From: Methylosinus sp. C49
Lineage (GTDB): Bacteria > Pseudomonadota > Alphaproteobacteria > Rhizobiales > Beijerinckiaceae
Direction: 5' to 3'
Assembly: GCF_009936375.1 (NCBI RefSeq)
Contig: NZ_AP022333.1
Coordinates: 1-64,000, forward strand
DNA: 64,000 nucleotides
Shown here: piece by piece, positions 9,072 through 18,369 of the stretch
Layout of the letters: every line of letters begins with the position of its first letter
Position numbering within the stretch: the first letter of the stretch is position 1
The notes under the pieces: model-generated
The model's database searches: none
Told to the model about the DNA's origin: nothing
What the model saw: only the letters and a program-made list of their open reading frames with translations
Position numbers and translations under genes: made by a program

Positions 9072-11672
9072 ATGGCGAGACGGGTTTCGAGGCGGAGCGG
9101 CGGCGACGCCGGGAGTGCGATCATGGGCGCGACGGCGCTGGCCACAGTGTTGAGCGCATTGGCGATCGGCGGCGCCGACGACGCCCGCGCCCATGCGCAA
9201 ATGCCGGACAAAGAGATCGTCGAGATCATCCGCGCCTATTCCATCCCCGCTGGCCGCATGTCGACGGCGCTGACGCGGCTCGCCGATACGAGCGGCGTGC
9301 TGATCGTCTACGACACGACGCTGACGCGAACGCTGCGCACAGACGGGCTCGAGGGAACGCATACGCTGAATGCGGCGCTGGAGAAGCTGCTGTCGGGCTC
9401 GGGGCTGAATTACGAGGTGGCGGCGGACGGAAAATCCGTGCTGATCGTGCTGGCGCAGAATGCGGGGCAGCGCAATGACGCGGGGGCCGAGGCTCTGCCG
9501 CCGATCGACATCGGAGCCGAGAACGGGCGAGGAGCGGAAGACCGCGGCGGCCGCGCTCGCGGCGCCTCCGGCGACGGCTCGCGCGAGACGGGCTACGCCC
9601 GCTCCTCGACGTCGAGCGCCACGCGAACCGACACGCCGCTCATCGACACGCCGCAATCGGTGCAGGTGGTGCCGCGCGAGGTCATTCGCGACCGGCAGAT
9701 TCTCAACGTGCTCGAGGCGGCGCAGAACGTCTCCGGCGTGCAGGCGGACAACTCGGGACGTTTCTATGACGACTTCCTCATCCGCGGCTTCAGTAGCGGC
9801 TACGGCCATACCTATCGCAACGGACTGCGCGTCGACGGAACCGGCGGCGCGGTCGACATGGCCTTCACCGATCGCGTCGAGGTGGTGAAGGGCCCCGCCT
9901 CCATGCTCTATGGACGCATCGAGCCCGGCGGATTCGTCAATGTCGTCACCAAGCGTCCGCAGGAGGAATTCGCGGCGACGCTCGACACGCAATTCGGGAG
10001 CTGGGGCCTCTCGCGCACCTTCGCCGACGTCACCGGCCCGATCGACGATCAAAAAACCGTGCTCTACCGGGTGATGGGCGTCTATGACCGCGCCGATTCA
10101 TTCGTGAATTTCGACCATCGCGACAATGGCGCGGCGGCGCTCTATCTCACCTTCCGTCCGACCGAGAATTTCGAAGCCAATGTGCAATTCGAGCATTATG
10201 AGCAGGTGAAATCGATCCGGCCCGGCCAGATTCCGGTCAATCTGCTCTATGACGGTCTCGGCAAGCCGCTCACCATTCCCGGCTTCAACGATCGGCCCGC
10301 CAATCTCCCGAGGCGCTATAATCAGGCCGATCCCGAATATTCGTCGCAGTTTCCCTATGTCGTCCACCGCACCGTCTACGCCTTCGACTGGACATGGCGG
10401 CTCGCCGACAAATGGAAGGTGACGAACGCCTTTCACTATGTAGACGCGCATGAGAATCAGAATGCGATCTTCAATTCCGGATTCGATGGCGTCACCCTGA
10501 ATCGCAGCTTCTACGCGGGAGTCGTGAAGCGCTATCAGCTCTCGACCAATCTCAACCTCATCGGCGAGATCGACACGGGGCCGATCCATCATGCGCTCCT
10601 CGCCGGCGTCGACTGGTTCCATTACGGCGACGACTGGCCCAGCACCGGCTGGCTCTCGTCATTCCCATCGTTGAACGTTTGGGCGCCGTCCTATGGAGGA
10701 CTCGGGCCGCTCATGCATTCTGTCGCCGATCTCGGCCGCGCCAACACGCTCTGGGCGAGCCGCGTGCAGAATTTCGGCGCCTATGTCCAGGACCAGATCA
10801 CCTTCCTCGACGATCGCGTGCATCTTCTTCTCGGCGGCCGCTACGACAAGGCCGAGGAGCGCTACGGCACGACCTATGGCGCCGATGGGGCAGAATGCTA
10901 TCCGGCGTGCTCGCCCTATCCGCTCGACCGTTACGCCGACAAGACGCCGCTGTCGCCGCGCGTCGGGCTTCTCGTCAAGCTCGATCGCGACACCTCTCTC
11001 TACGGCAGCTACACACGCTCCGCCGGCACCAACAATGGCAAGAGCGCGGGAGGAGATATCTACCCGCCGGAGCGCGGGCTGCAATGGGAAGTCGGCGTCA
11101 AGAAGCTCTGGATGGACGGGCGCCTGTCGACGAGCCTCGCGCTGTTCGATCTGCGCAAGAAGAATGTGCTGCAGTCCGATCCGTTCAACCCCGCCTTCTC
11201 TCTCGCCGTCGGCGAGGTGACGAGCCGCGGAGTCGAATTCGACATCGCCGGCCAGGTCACCGAGAATCTGAGCGTCATCGGCAGCTACACATTCAATTCG
11301 GTGAAGATCACCGACGACAATGACAATGGCAATGTCGGCAAGCGCTACTATGGCGCCGCGCCCAATGTCGGCAGCCTCTGGGCGAAATGGGACACCGCCC
11401 CCGGCGCGCGCGAAGGCTTCGAATTCGGCGCCGGCTTCTATGCGATGGACCGCCGCTACGGCAGCAATGACAACAGCTGGTATATGCCGGCCTATGTGAA
11501 ATTCGACGCCATGGCGTCCTATCGCACGGTCATCGCCGGACATGACGTCGCCTTCCGATTCAACGTGAAGAATATCGGCGACGCGCGCTATTTCGAGAAC
11601 AGCAATGGATACAACTCGGCCGCCTATGGCGCGCCGCGCGCCTTCCTCGGGCAGGTGAGCTTCAAATGGTGA
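9072..11672 (+). CDS. TonB-dependent transducer receptor with STN domain
   Basis: 866 residues from the ATG at 9072 (AGGGGGC just upstream). A signal peptide ends around AHA, then an STN domain (about residues 50-125, SIPAGRMSTALTRLADTSG), a TonB-box-like ALPPIDIG, a plug (LIDTPQSVQVVPREV, KGPASMLYGRIEPGG) and a barrel ending in KW. It is a paralogue of the receptor at 647-2872, with long shared stretches such as NVVTKRPQEEF and FDHRDNGAAAL and the shared loop pair CYPAC. It would sense and import its ligand, signalling through FecR to FecI. The arrangement resembles mbnI-mbnR-mbnT of methanobactin users, but no chalkophore genes are seen, so the ligand is open. Confidence 0.95.
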   Translation: MARRVSRRSGGDAGSAIMGATALATVLSALAIGGADDARAHAQMPDKEIVEIIRAYSIPAGRMSTALTRLADTSGVLIVYDTTLTRTLRTDGLEGTHTLNAALEKLLSGSGLNYEVAADGKSVLIVLAQNAGQRNDAGAEALPPIDIGAENGRGAEDRGGRARGASGDGSRETGYARSSTSSATRTDTPLIDTPQSVQVVPREVIRDRQILNVLEAAQNVSGVQADNSGRFYDDFLIRGFSSGYGHTYRNGLRVDGTGGAVDMAFTDRVEVVKGPASMLYGRIEPGGFVNVVTKRPQEEFAATLDTQFGSWGLSRTFADVTGPIDDQKTVLYRVMGVYDRADSFVNFDHRDNGAAALYLTFRPTENFEANVQFEHYEQVKSIRPGQIPVNLLYDGLGKPLTIPGFNDRPANLPRRYNQADPEYSSQFPYVVHRTVYAFDWTWRLADKWKVTNAFHYVDAHENQNAIFNSGFDGVTLNRSFYAGVVKRYQLSTNLNLIGEIDTGPIHHALLAGVDWFHYGDDWPSTGWLSSFPSLNVWAPSYGGLGPLMHSVADLGRANTLWASRVQNFGAYVQDQITFLDDRVHLLLGGRYDKAEERYGTTYGADGAECYPACSPYPLDRYADKTPLSPRVGLLVKLDRDTSLYGSYTRSAGTNNGKSAGGDIYPPERGLQWEVGVKKLWMDGRLSTSLALFDLRKKNVLQSDPFNPAFSLAVGEVTSRGVEFDIAGQVTENLSVIGSYTFNSVKITDDNDNGNVGKRYYGAAPNVGSLWAKWDTAPGAREGFEFGAGFYAMDRRYGSNDNSWYMPAYVKFDAMASYRTVIAGHDVAFRFNVKNIGDARYFENSNGYNSAAYGAPRAFLGQVSFKW

Positions 11673-12886
11673 GTCGTCGCGACGATGACGCGCTGAAAAG
11701 CGCCTCGGTCGCCGCCGCGATCCGCGACGCCCCCGCGCGCCGCGCGCGCAAGATGTGGCGAAAGCTGTGGCTCGACATCCATCTCTACATCGGCCTCGTG
11801 GTCGGCGCGATGCTCGTCGTCATCGGCATCACCGGCAGCATTCTCGTGTTCTGGCACGAGGTCGACGCCTGGCTCGACCCACAGTTGCGCATCGTCACGG
11901 CGCGCCCCGGCGGCGCGCGCGACTTCGCGCCTCTGGAGACGATCGAGAGCGCGGCGGCGGCCGCGAAGCCGGACGGCGGGAGGATCACCCATATCTGGAT
12001 GCCGCGCGACGAGCGCTCGACCTATCTCGTCTATTATGATCTCGACGGCGAAACGCGCCGCTTCGGCGTCGATCCCTATAAAGCGACGACGACGGCTGAT
12101 CGGCTCTATTATTCGAGGAGCAATCCGTTCCGCCATGCGCTGATGGGCTTTTTGTTTCAGCTGCATTTCTCGCTGCTGCTGAGCGATCTGCTCGACGATG
12201 GCGGCGACACGGTCGGCGTCATGGCTCTCTTGCTGATCGTCTCGGTGCTTTCGGGCCTCTATCTCTGGTGGCCGGCGCCAGGGAAATGGAAATCGGCGCT
12301 CACACTGAAACGCGGCGCCCGGGCCGAGCGTCTCAACTATGATCTGCACAAGCTCGGCGGCGTCTATTTCGCCGCCGTGCTGCTCGCCGTGCTGATGTCG
12401 GGAATCTACATGAATCTGCGCGATCCGTTCGTCTGGGTCGTCGATCGCGTCGCGCCATTGACCAATGGCGGCGCCTTCGAGCGCAAATCCGAGCCTGCGG
12501 CGGGACGCTCGCCGATCGGCTTTCCGCAAGCCATAGCGGCGGCCTCGGCGCTTTCTCCCGAAGGGCGCATCGAACGCGTCGATTTTCCCGACGGCGAGCG
12601 TGGCGCATTCACCGTTTATCAGGACGATGTGCCGGGCGTCGGCCGCTTCATCCGCTCCCGCTCGCTGATCGTGGATCGCTTCTCCGCGGCGGTGACGGCG
12701 ATAGAGGACAATGCGCATGGCACCGCCGGCGACGCCTTTTTGCGCTGGCAATGGCCGCTGCATTCCGGCCAAGCCTTCGGAATGACAGGGCGGCTGCTGG
12801 TGCTGGCCAGCGGACTCCTTTGTCCGCTGCTTTTCGTCACCGGCGTAATCCGCTGGCTGCAGAAGAAACGCGCTCGCCGCGCCTGA
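11666..12886 (+). CDS. PepSY-associated transmembrane protein
   Basis: 406 residues. The start overlaps the end of the receptor gene by 7 nt, so the two are cotranscribed. There are about four membrane helices: residues ~32-58 (VVGAMLVVIGITGSILVFWH), ~180-200, ~230-250 and ~375-395, with periplasmic PepSY-like regions between. An HLYIGL motif with its His lies at TM1, and LNYDLHKLGGVYF provides another His. PepSY-TM proteins beside siderophore receptors (FpvG/FoxB type) are inner-membrane reductases that help release iron; that role is inferred from context. Confidence 0.88.
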   Translation: MVSRRDDDALKSASVAAAIRDAPARRARKMWRKLWLDIHLYIGLVVGAMLVVIGITGSILVFWHEVDAWLDPQLRIVTARPGGARDFAPLETIESAAAAAKPDGGRITHIWMPRDERSTYLVYYDLDGETRRFGVDPYKATTTADRLYYSRSNPFRHALMGFLFQLHFSLLLSDLLDDGGDTVGVMALLLIVSVLSGLYLWWPAPGKWKSALTLKRGARAERLNYDLHKLGGVYFAAVLLAVLMSGIYMNLRDPFVWVVDRVAPLTNGGAFERKSEPAAGRSPIGFPQAIAAASALSPEGRIERVDFPDGERGAFTVYQDDVPGVGRFIRSRSLIVDRFSAAVTAIEDNAHGTAGDAFLRWQWPLHSGQAFGMTGRLLVLASGLLCPLLFVTGVIRWLQKKRARRA

Positions 12887-12889
12887 GCG

Positions 12890-13217
12890 AAACAGGACGA
12901 ATTTCGGCGCCGTCGGCGGCGTCTCTCTGCTCGTCGCGCTCTACGCGCTGAACCTGCTTCCGATCGGCTACGCCGGCGCCGGGCTGCCGCTGCTCGGCGT
13001 CGCGCTGATGATCGCGGAGGCGTTTCTCCCGTCTTTCGGAGCCGGCGGGATCGGCGGCGTCGCCGCTTTCACTTTCGGCTCGCCGCTGCTGTTTCGTGGC
13101 GCGCCCGGCATCGCGCTGTCGTGGCCGGTCATCCTCGGCGCGACCGCGACCAGCGCGGGCATTTTCGCTCTCGCCCTGTTGCCGATCCGCCAACGCATTC
13201 GGCGCCCCTCTCAGTAA
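12890..13217 (+). pseudogene. C-terminal fragment of nfeD-type membrane serine protease gene
   Basis: The frame ending at 13217 reads back to about 12890 without a usable start and encodes about 105 residues of the NfeD membrane region: LYALNLLPIGYAGAGLPLLG, then VALMIAEAFLPSFGAGGIGG, then further hydrophobic helices. In intact NfeD proteins this follows a ClpP-class protease domain, absent here because the PepSY gene ends at 12886. I read it as a relic left by a rearrangement. An internal ATG at 13008 could express only the last ~70 residues. Confidence 0.72.
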
Positions 13218-13514
13218 GTCGAGACCGCCCTGCTCCAGGGTGCTCCCGACGCAGCGACAAAATCGAGCCGCCCCGCATCCAGCAATCCCAGATCATCATG
13301 GCCAGCTCTCGTGGCGGAAGCGCGGCGGCGTCGCCCAGAATCGAGCTGGCCCGACAACTTGCGCGCAGCATCGGCGGCATAAGCACAGATACTTGCGAAT
13401 ATGTCTAATCTACCCGGTAAACGGCCTTTATTGGAAATGTTTCAGCCACCGAGCGCCTGTTACTTCGTTATCAGTAGTCCTCGGTCGATAGTACAGCCGA
13501 GCGAGGTCGGAATC
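13218..13514. other. Gap upstream of third receptor
   Basis: About 300 bp between the nfeD fragment and the next receptor. No gene is supported. The open frame extends upstream of the receptor start to 13401, but its N-terminal residues do not look like a signal peptide. The receptor promoter should lie here; no confident motif was seen. Confidence 0.5.
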
Positions 13515-15710
13515 ATGTCGCGTGTCAATATCGAAGCATCCTCCACCGTCGCATCGACGCTCCTCTTGTCGCTCGTCATGGGTCACGCTCTCGCGCAGGA
13601 AGCCTTGCCGCCGATCGATGTGGCGGCGCAGTCATCGGATGACGGCGGGCGAGGGAAAGAACGCCGGCCCGTCGTCGGACCGCTCGGTCCCACATATGCG
13701 GAGACGAAGAGCCTGAAGCAAATCACGCAGACGATCTCTGTCGTCGATCGACAGCAGATCGAGCTCACCAATCCTACGGGTCTTCTCGAAATCCTCGCTC
13801 AGGCGCCCGGCGTCGCCATTGCGCGCGCGGGTGGAATCGGCGGACAGATCTATCTGCGCGGCTTCAGCTCCAACACGATGCGCTCGCCGCTCTATGTCGA
13901 CGGCGATCGCCTGCACGGCCGCAACACGCTACAGCTCAATTACTTCGCGCCCGAAGAAATCGAGCAGGTCGAGGTGATCCGCGGGCCGGCCTCCGTGCTC
14001 TATGGCAGCGACGCGCTCACCGGCCTCGTCAATGTCGTCACGCGACGCCCGTCGTCCGATGTCGACGCTCCTTTCCGCTTCACACGCGGCGGCGCCTCGT
14101 TCGGCTACGCGAGCGCGGCGACGGCGCTCAGCACATATGAATGGGCGGAGGGCGCCGGCGATGGATTCTCGGTGCGAGGCGGCATAGCGGGACGCAAAGG
14201 CCTCTCCTACGAGACGCCGTTGGGCGTGGCGCGCAACGGCGACTACCGCAGCATCGGCGGCGATTTCTCGCTCGGCTATTCGCCGACGCCGGATCAACGT
14301 TTTTCGGCGAGCTTTCGCGGCTATGTGGAAACGGACGGACGCGCGGGCGGCGTCGGCGGCGCGCCAGGCTACCCCTATCTCAATGTGCGGCAGAGCCCCA
14401 ACGAGCTGCTGATGGGCCGCCTCGCCTATTCGGGCGATTTCACCGGCGGCCTGATCTCCCATGTCGAAGCGTCCGCCTATGTGAATTATTTCGACACGCA
14501 TCTCGCCACGATCAATACGACGAGCGCAAAGCAGACGGTGTTCTCGGACAGCCATGTGATCGGGCCGGTCGTCATCGGCGGACGCGTGCTCGCCGTGGCG
14601 CCCTGGTCGATCGACGGCTTCGGCTCGGTGGTGACGAAATTCGGCGGCGACGCTTTTTATGAGCGCCGCCCCGGCAGCCTCGGAACTTCCGTCACCGCCA
14701 CGCTCTCCAATGGCGTGGTGACGGCGCTGCGATATTCGCCGCTCACCCAATCCGTGCCGGAATCCTTCCAGACCAATGGCGGCATTTTCATGCTGCACGA
14801 ATGGACGCCGTTCGAAGCGCTCACCGTCTCCGCCGGCGGCCGGCTCGACTATTTCAACACGCGCACACGTCTGTCGCCGCTCGCTTCCGCCGCGCTGCTG
14901 TCCGCCTATGTGGCCAATAGCGACACCGACCGGCTGGCGCCGACGGGCAGCATCGGCGCCGTGCTGCGCGTCGCGCCCGCTCTCGACGTCGTCGGCAACA
15001 TATCGACGGCCTTCCGCCATCCGACCAACTCCGAGCTGTTCAATTCGACGGCGACCTCGCTGCCCAATCCGAATCTGCAGCCGGAGACCGGCGTGACCTA
15101 TGAAGGCGGGCTTCGTCTCCATGTCGCGGAGGCGACCGCCAGCATCACAGGCTTCCACAGCGTCTATCACAATCTTCTGCAGACGCAGTCGGTCACCTAT
15201 ATGGGCGTGTCGACTTACACGCAGAGCCAGAACGTCGGCCGCGCCGAAATCGATGGCGTCGAATTCGAAGGACGCTGGCAAGCGACGCCGGAACTCAATC
15301 TCTTCGGCAATTTCACCATGCTCGAGGGCACGAACACGACGACCGGGCGGCCTTTGCCCTCTATCGCGCCGTTCCGTGCGCGCTTCGGGGCACAGGTCGC
15401 GCCGCCCGGCGCCGGCTATTCGCTGCAGGCCGTGCTCAACGCCGCCGCCGGCAAAACGCGCATCGACACGACGCAGGAATACAAGACGTCCGGCTATGTG
15501 GTGCTGAACCTCTATTCGAGCTTCGACCTCGGCGTGCTGATCTCGCCGAAGCTCGGCGATACGCGCCTCAGCGTCGGCCTCGAGAATGTCTTCAATACCG
15601 CTTATGTCGACGCCGCGACCTTCGCCAATATCAATTATTCGCGCAGCGTGACCAATCCGCTGCTGGAGCCCGGGCGCAATTTCATCGTCAAGCTCACGCA
15701 TAATTTCTGA
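13515..15710 (+). CDS. TonB-dependent receptor, haem/vitamin/siderophore type
   Basis: 731 residues from the ATG at 13515, where GAGG and a clean signal peptide (ending HALAQ) fit. A TonB-box-like ALPPIDV is followed by a plug containing VIRGPASVLYGSDALTG and NVVTRRP, then a barrel with LPNPNLQPETGVTYEGG and a terminal Phe. The NPNLQPET segment is typical of haem/haemoglobin and related receptors, but the substrate is not certain. It is not closely related to the paralogous pair at 0.6 and 9 kb. It is convergent with the FecBCDE-like operon ending at 15857, probably its partner transporter. Confidence 0.92.
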   Translation: MSRVNIEASSTVASTLLLSLVMGHALAQEALPPIDVAAQSSDDGGRGKERRPVVGPLGPTYAETKSLKQITQTISVVDRQQIELTNPTGLLEILAQAPGVAIARAGGIGGQIYLRGFSSNTMRSPLYVDGDRLHGRNTLQLNYFAPEEIEQVEVIRGPASVLYGSDALTGLVNVVTRRPSSDVDAPFRFTRGGASFGYASAATALSTYEWAEGAGDGFSVRGGIAGRKGLSYETPLGVARNGDYRSIGGDFSLGYSPTPDQRFSASFRGYVETDGRAGGVGGAPGYPYLNVRQSPNELLMGRLAYSGDFTGGLISHVEASAYVNYFDTHLATINTTSAKQTVFSDSHVIGPVVIGGRVLAVAPWSIDGFGSVVTKFGGDAFYERRPGSLGTSVTATLSNGVVTALRYSPLTQSVPESFQTNGGIFMLHEWTPFEALTVSAGGRLDYFNTRTRLSPLASAALLSAYVANSDTDRLAPTGSIGAVLRVAPALDVVGNISTAFRHPTNSELFNSTATSLPNPNLQPETGVTYEGGLRLHVAEATASITGFHSVYHNLLQTQSVTYMGVSTYTQSQNVGRAEIDGVEFEGRWQATPELNLFGNFTMLEGTNTTTGRPLPSIAPFRARFGAQVAPPGAGYSLQAVLNAAAGKTRIDTTQEYKTSGYVVLNLYSSFDLGVLISPKLGDTRLSVGLENVFNTAYVDAATFANINYSRSVTNPLLEPGRNFIVKLTHNF

Positions 15711-15800
15711 GGCGGCTTCCACGCGCTCGCCTCGCATGGGGAGGCGAGCGCGCCCGAGGCTCCCGCCAGCAAAAGCTCAGGAGAGCGGCGGACCAACCGA

Positions 15801-15832
15801 AAGAAGGCGAGCCATAGGCCCGCCTTCTTTTG
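15801..15832. terminator. Bidirectional intrinsic terminator between convergent genes
   Basis: AAGAAGGCGAGCC pairs with GGCCCGCCTTCTTT around an ATA loop with one mismatch. A T-rich run follows on the plus strand, and on the minus strand the mirrored TTTC follows. It sits between the plus-strand receptor and the minus-strand operon, 25 nt from the latter's stop. Confidence 0.8.
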
Positions 15833-15856
15833 TCGTCCTCTCTATGTCCGGGCCGA

Positions 15857-16381
15857 TCACGAAGCCGCGCTCGGCGCCGCGTCATAGGCCTCTTCCGCCG
15901 GCAGGCTCATCAGGCGATCGGCCATGTCCTGCTTCAGCCATTCGAGCCGCTCTTTGTCTTCTGGCGTCGTCGCGCCACGACGCGCGAGCTCGATGAACTC
16001 GGCGCGCACGACGCCTGGACGTACGGTCACATCGACGCTGGCGCCGCGATAGGCGAAGCGGAAGAAATAACGCCCGCGCGGACTCTCGATGACATCGGCT
16101 CCGCCGAGATCGAGATCGACCGTATAGCGCCCGCCGGTGACGGAGCGCGTCGCCATTTCGATCGCATCGCGTCCGCCGGGGCCGGGGAATGCGGTGGCGA
16201 TCGTCACCTCATAGCGCTCCGGCCGACCGTCGGCGCAGAGCAGCGGAAAAGCGCGCTGCATCGCCTTGAAGCCATGCGCGGCCCCGCCGATGAAGCTGCG
16301 GCCGTGATATTTGAGAATATCCGCGAAGGAGATCGCAATCGGCTCGCCATGATCCAGCACCGTCAACGAATCGTTGGACAT
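15857..16381 (-). CDS. FmdE-like protein of metal-uptake operon
   Basis: 174 residues, last gene of the six-gene operon, with AAGGAGGAG ahead of the ATG and lying inside the end of the upstream gene. Residues ~22-45 (ILKYHGRSFIGGAAHGFKAM) and ~75-95 (RDAIEMATRSVTGG) follow the layout of FmdE/FwdE-family proteins (FHGH.CPG... and DAIQ..TGCTFG). The zinc/metal-binding Cys residues of canonical FmdE are replaced here. The function is unknown; the context suggests handling of the imported metal complex. The family call is by eye. Confidence 0.55.
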   Translation of the reverse strand: MSNDSLTVLDHGEPIAISFADILKYHGRSFIGGAAHGFKAMQRAFPLLCADGRPERYEVTIATAFPGPGGRDAIEMATRSVTGGRYTVDLDLGGADVIESPRGRYFFRFAYRGASVDVTVRPGVVRAEFIELARRGATTPEDKERLEWLKQDMADRLMSLPAEEAYDAAPSAAS

Positions 16382-16385
16382 ATTT

Positions 16386-16991
16386 TCAGAACTCCTCCTT
16401 CAGCCAGGGCAGAAAGCCGTCGAGAAATCGCGTCGCCGCCGGCATGAAATGCGATCCATGATGATAGAACGGGTCGAGGCTCGTCACCAGCATGCGGCCC
16501 TTCGTCGTCGCCTCGTCGAGATAGAGAACGGAGCGTCCCTCGGCGTCGTCGATCAATGAGCGCGCGCCATCGGGCGGAGAGAAGACGCCATGCAAATGCC
16601 AGGCGATGTCATTCGCGCCGATGCGCGCGAACAGCGGATGCTCTGGATCTGCGATCGACAGGCCGAGGCTCGCGCCGGGCTCTAGCCACCACCACCAATT
16701 GGTCGGCACGTTGGTGAAGCGGATCGACGGCAGCCATAGATGCTGATCCGTCTCGCCCATGGCGACGACGGCGCCGCCGCAATCGAGATAGTCCGCGAGA
16801 CGCGCGCGATGCGGCGCGAGCCGACTCGCGGGCGTTCGGCATGGCGCGAGCACGATGTCGAAGCGCGACAGATCGATATCGCCCAGATCTTCCGGCCGCA
16901 CGAGCGCGTCGAAGAGACGCGCATAGCGCGGCGCCTCCAGCGTTTCGCAGTGATAGGCCGTTCCCGGATGAATGGCGAGAATGCGAGTCAT
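16386..16991 (-). CDS. Amidotransferase-fold (ThuA/GATase1-like) protein
   Basis: 201 residues from the ATG at 16991, which overlaps the upstream stop as ATGA; a longer in-frame start at 17018 is less likely. Alpha/beta features include the N-terminal strand TRILAIHPG, FDIVLAPCRTP with a Cys at the position where class I amidotransferase-like domains often carry their nucleophile, and GGAVVAMGETDQHLW. An unusual Trp run, NWWWWLEPG, lies in the middle. It probably has the same fold as its upstream neighbour. The substrate is unknown, and linkage to an ABC transporter suggests work on an imported ligand. Confidence 0.5.
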   Translation of the reverse strand: MTRILAIHPGTAYHCETLEAPRYARLFDALVRPEDLGDIDLSRFDIVLAPCRTPASRLAPHRARLADYLDCGGAVVAMGETDQHLWLPSIRFTNVPTNWWWWLEPGASLGLSIADPEHPLFARIGANDIAWHLHGVFSPPDGARSLIDDAEGRSVLYLDEATTKGRMLVTSLDPFYHHGSHFMPAATRFLDGFLPWLKEEF

Positions 16992-17617
16992 GACCAGATC
17001 GCCGTTGCTCCTGCGCACCAGGCGACGATTCGCTCCGCGAGCGCGACATTGACGGAAGACTCGTCGCAGACGGTCCAGAGATCATTGCCGGCGTGCATCA
17101 GCAGCGCGCCGCCGGCGGGCCGCTCCCAGGCCCAATCGATCGGCGCCGCCCGCGGGCCGACGCCGGTCAGCGCGTGGCCGCCCGGCGGCGGCGGCGAATG
17201 TCCGCGGCCATAGAAGCCGGCGACGCCGCGCCGCGTCTCCAACCGCGCGCGGTCGATCCCCTCGAAGACGGCGTGCTCGTCGAGCGCGACCAGCGCGAAA
17301 TCGGCGCGGCGCCCGGCGCCGAGCGGAACGAAAGGCGCGAGCTCCGGCAGGAATGGCCGCGCGAGATGGCCCATGAAGGCGAGCCGCCCGCCGCGATCGA
17401 AGAAAGTTTCGAGCGCAATCGATCGGCGCGCGAAATCCACTTGGTCGAGATGCATCGTCGTGATGAGGCCGCGCGCCGCCACGAGGCGCGAGTCGTCCAG
17501 CTCCGTCTGCCGCACGATGGTGAGCGCGCCAGCCGCGCGCGGCGCGTCGAAAGCCTTCGGCGGCGGTCCGTCGCCGCTCAGCACGAGCAGAGTCTCGCGG
17601 TCGGCGGCGGCCGTCAT
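16988..17617 (-). CDS. Amidotransferase-fold-like hypothetical protein
   Basis: 209 residues, start overlapping the ATPase gene stop (ATGA). It has the same broad layout as the next gene: a hydrophobic start (ETLLVLSGDG), a surface strand GLITTMHLDQVDF, GGRLAFMGHLARPFLPEL resembling the GGGLV.GHG turn of ThuA-like domains, and a C-terminal LLMHAGNDLWTV. It is soluble, with no signal peptide. The fold assignment is by eye, and no catalytic residues are certain. Confidence 0.45.
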   Translation of the reverse strand: MTAAADRETLLVLSGDGPPPKAFDAPRAAGALTIVRQTELDDSRLVAARGLITTMHLDQVDFARRSIALETFFDRGGRLAFMGHLARPFLPELAPFVPLGAGRRADFALVALDEHAVFEGIDRARLETRRGVAGFYGRGHSPPPPGGHALTGVGPRAAPIDWAWERPAGGALLMHAGNDLWTVCDESSVNVALAERIVAWCAGATAIWS

Positions 17618-18369
17618 GGCGCGGCCCCCGCGAACACCGGGACAACGGTCTCGATCGGCGCGCGGCCTTCATCCTCGAGCGTGACGCGCCGCACGGGCAG
17701 GCCATAGAGGCGCGTCAGATTGGCTTCGTTCAGAATGGCGCGCGTCGGGCCGATCGAATGTTCCGAGGGTCCCAACATGAGCAGCGCGTCGTCGGCGACG
17801 CTCAGCGCATGCTGCGGCAGATGCGTCGAGAACAATATGGCGTGACGCCCCTGCCGCTTCACCTCGCTCAGCACTGTGAGCAGGCGGTTCTGATTGGCGA
17901 GATCGAGCGCCGAGGCCGGCTCGTCGAGGACCAGCGCCGGCGAGCCCGTGGCGAGCGCGCGGGCGAGCAGCACGATCTGCCGCTCGCCGCCGGAGAGCCG
18001 GTCGAACGGCCGCTCGGCGAAATCGCGCGCGCCGACGAGCTCCAGCGCCTCGAGCGCGGCGCGATAGTCGACTGCGCCGGGCGCGCCGAACAGGCCGAGG
18101 CCGCGCGCCCGGCCCATAACGACGACATCGAGAGCGCGATAGGGAATATCTGCGCCGATCGATTGCGACACATAGCCAATGACGGATGGCGCGATGCGGC
18201 GGCCGGCGGAGAGCGGAACGAGCCCGGCGAGGGCCTTGATGAGCGTCGTCTTGCCGCGCCCGTTCGGACCCAGCACGGCGAGGATGCGGCCCGCCTCGAG
18301 CATGAAGGAGATGTCGGTGAAGATCCACCGCCGGCCACGCTGCGCGCCGGCCTTCTCGAAACCGATCAT
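17614..18369 (-). CDS. FecE-type ABC transporter ATP-binding protein
   Basis: 251 residues. Walker A is GPNGRGKTTL, with Arg where Ser/Ala is usual. The signature is LSGGERQIVLLARAL, Walker B ends in LVLDEP, and the switch His is in FSTHLPQHAL. It energises import of a metal chelate or corrinoid through the permease encoded upstream. ATGA overlaps on both sides show tight translational coupling. Confidence 0.92.
   Translation of the reverse strand: MIGFEKAGAQRGRRWIFTDISFMLEAGRILAVLGPNGRGKTTLIKALAGLVPLSAGRRIAPSVIGYVSQSIGADIPYRALDVVVMGRARGLGLFGAPGAVDYRAALEALELVGARDFAERPFDRLSGGERQIVLLARALATGSPALVLDEPASALDLANQNRLLTVLSEVKRQGRHAILFSTHLPQHALSVADDALLMLGPSEHSIGPTRAILNEANLTRLYGLPVRRVTLEDEGRAPIETVVPVFAGAAP

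Noticed and set aside
9072-12886. Idea that this is a complete methanobactin operon
   Set aside because: The sigma, FecR, receptor order fits, but no precursor peptide or biosynthesis genes (MbnB/MbnC type) follow; the next genes are PepSY and an nfeD relic.
13929-15737. 602-residue minus-strand open frame
   Set aside because: Antisense shadow of the receptor at 13515-15710, with Arg/Glu/His-rich low-complexity translation.
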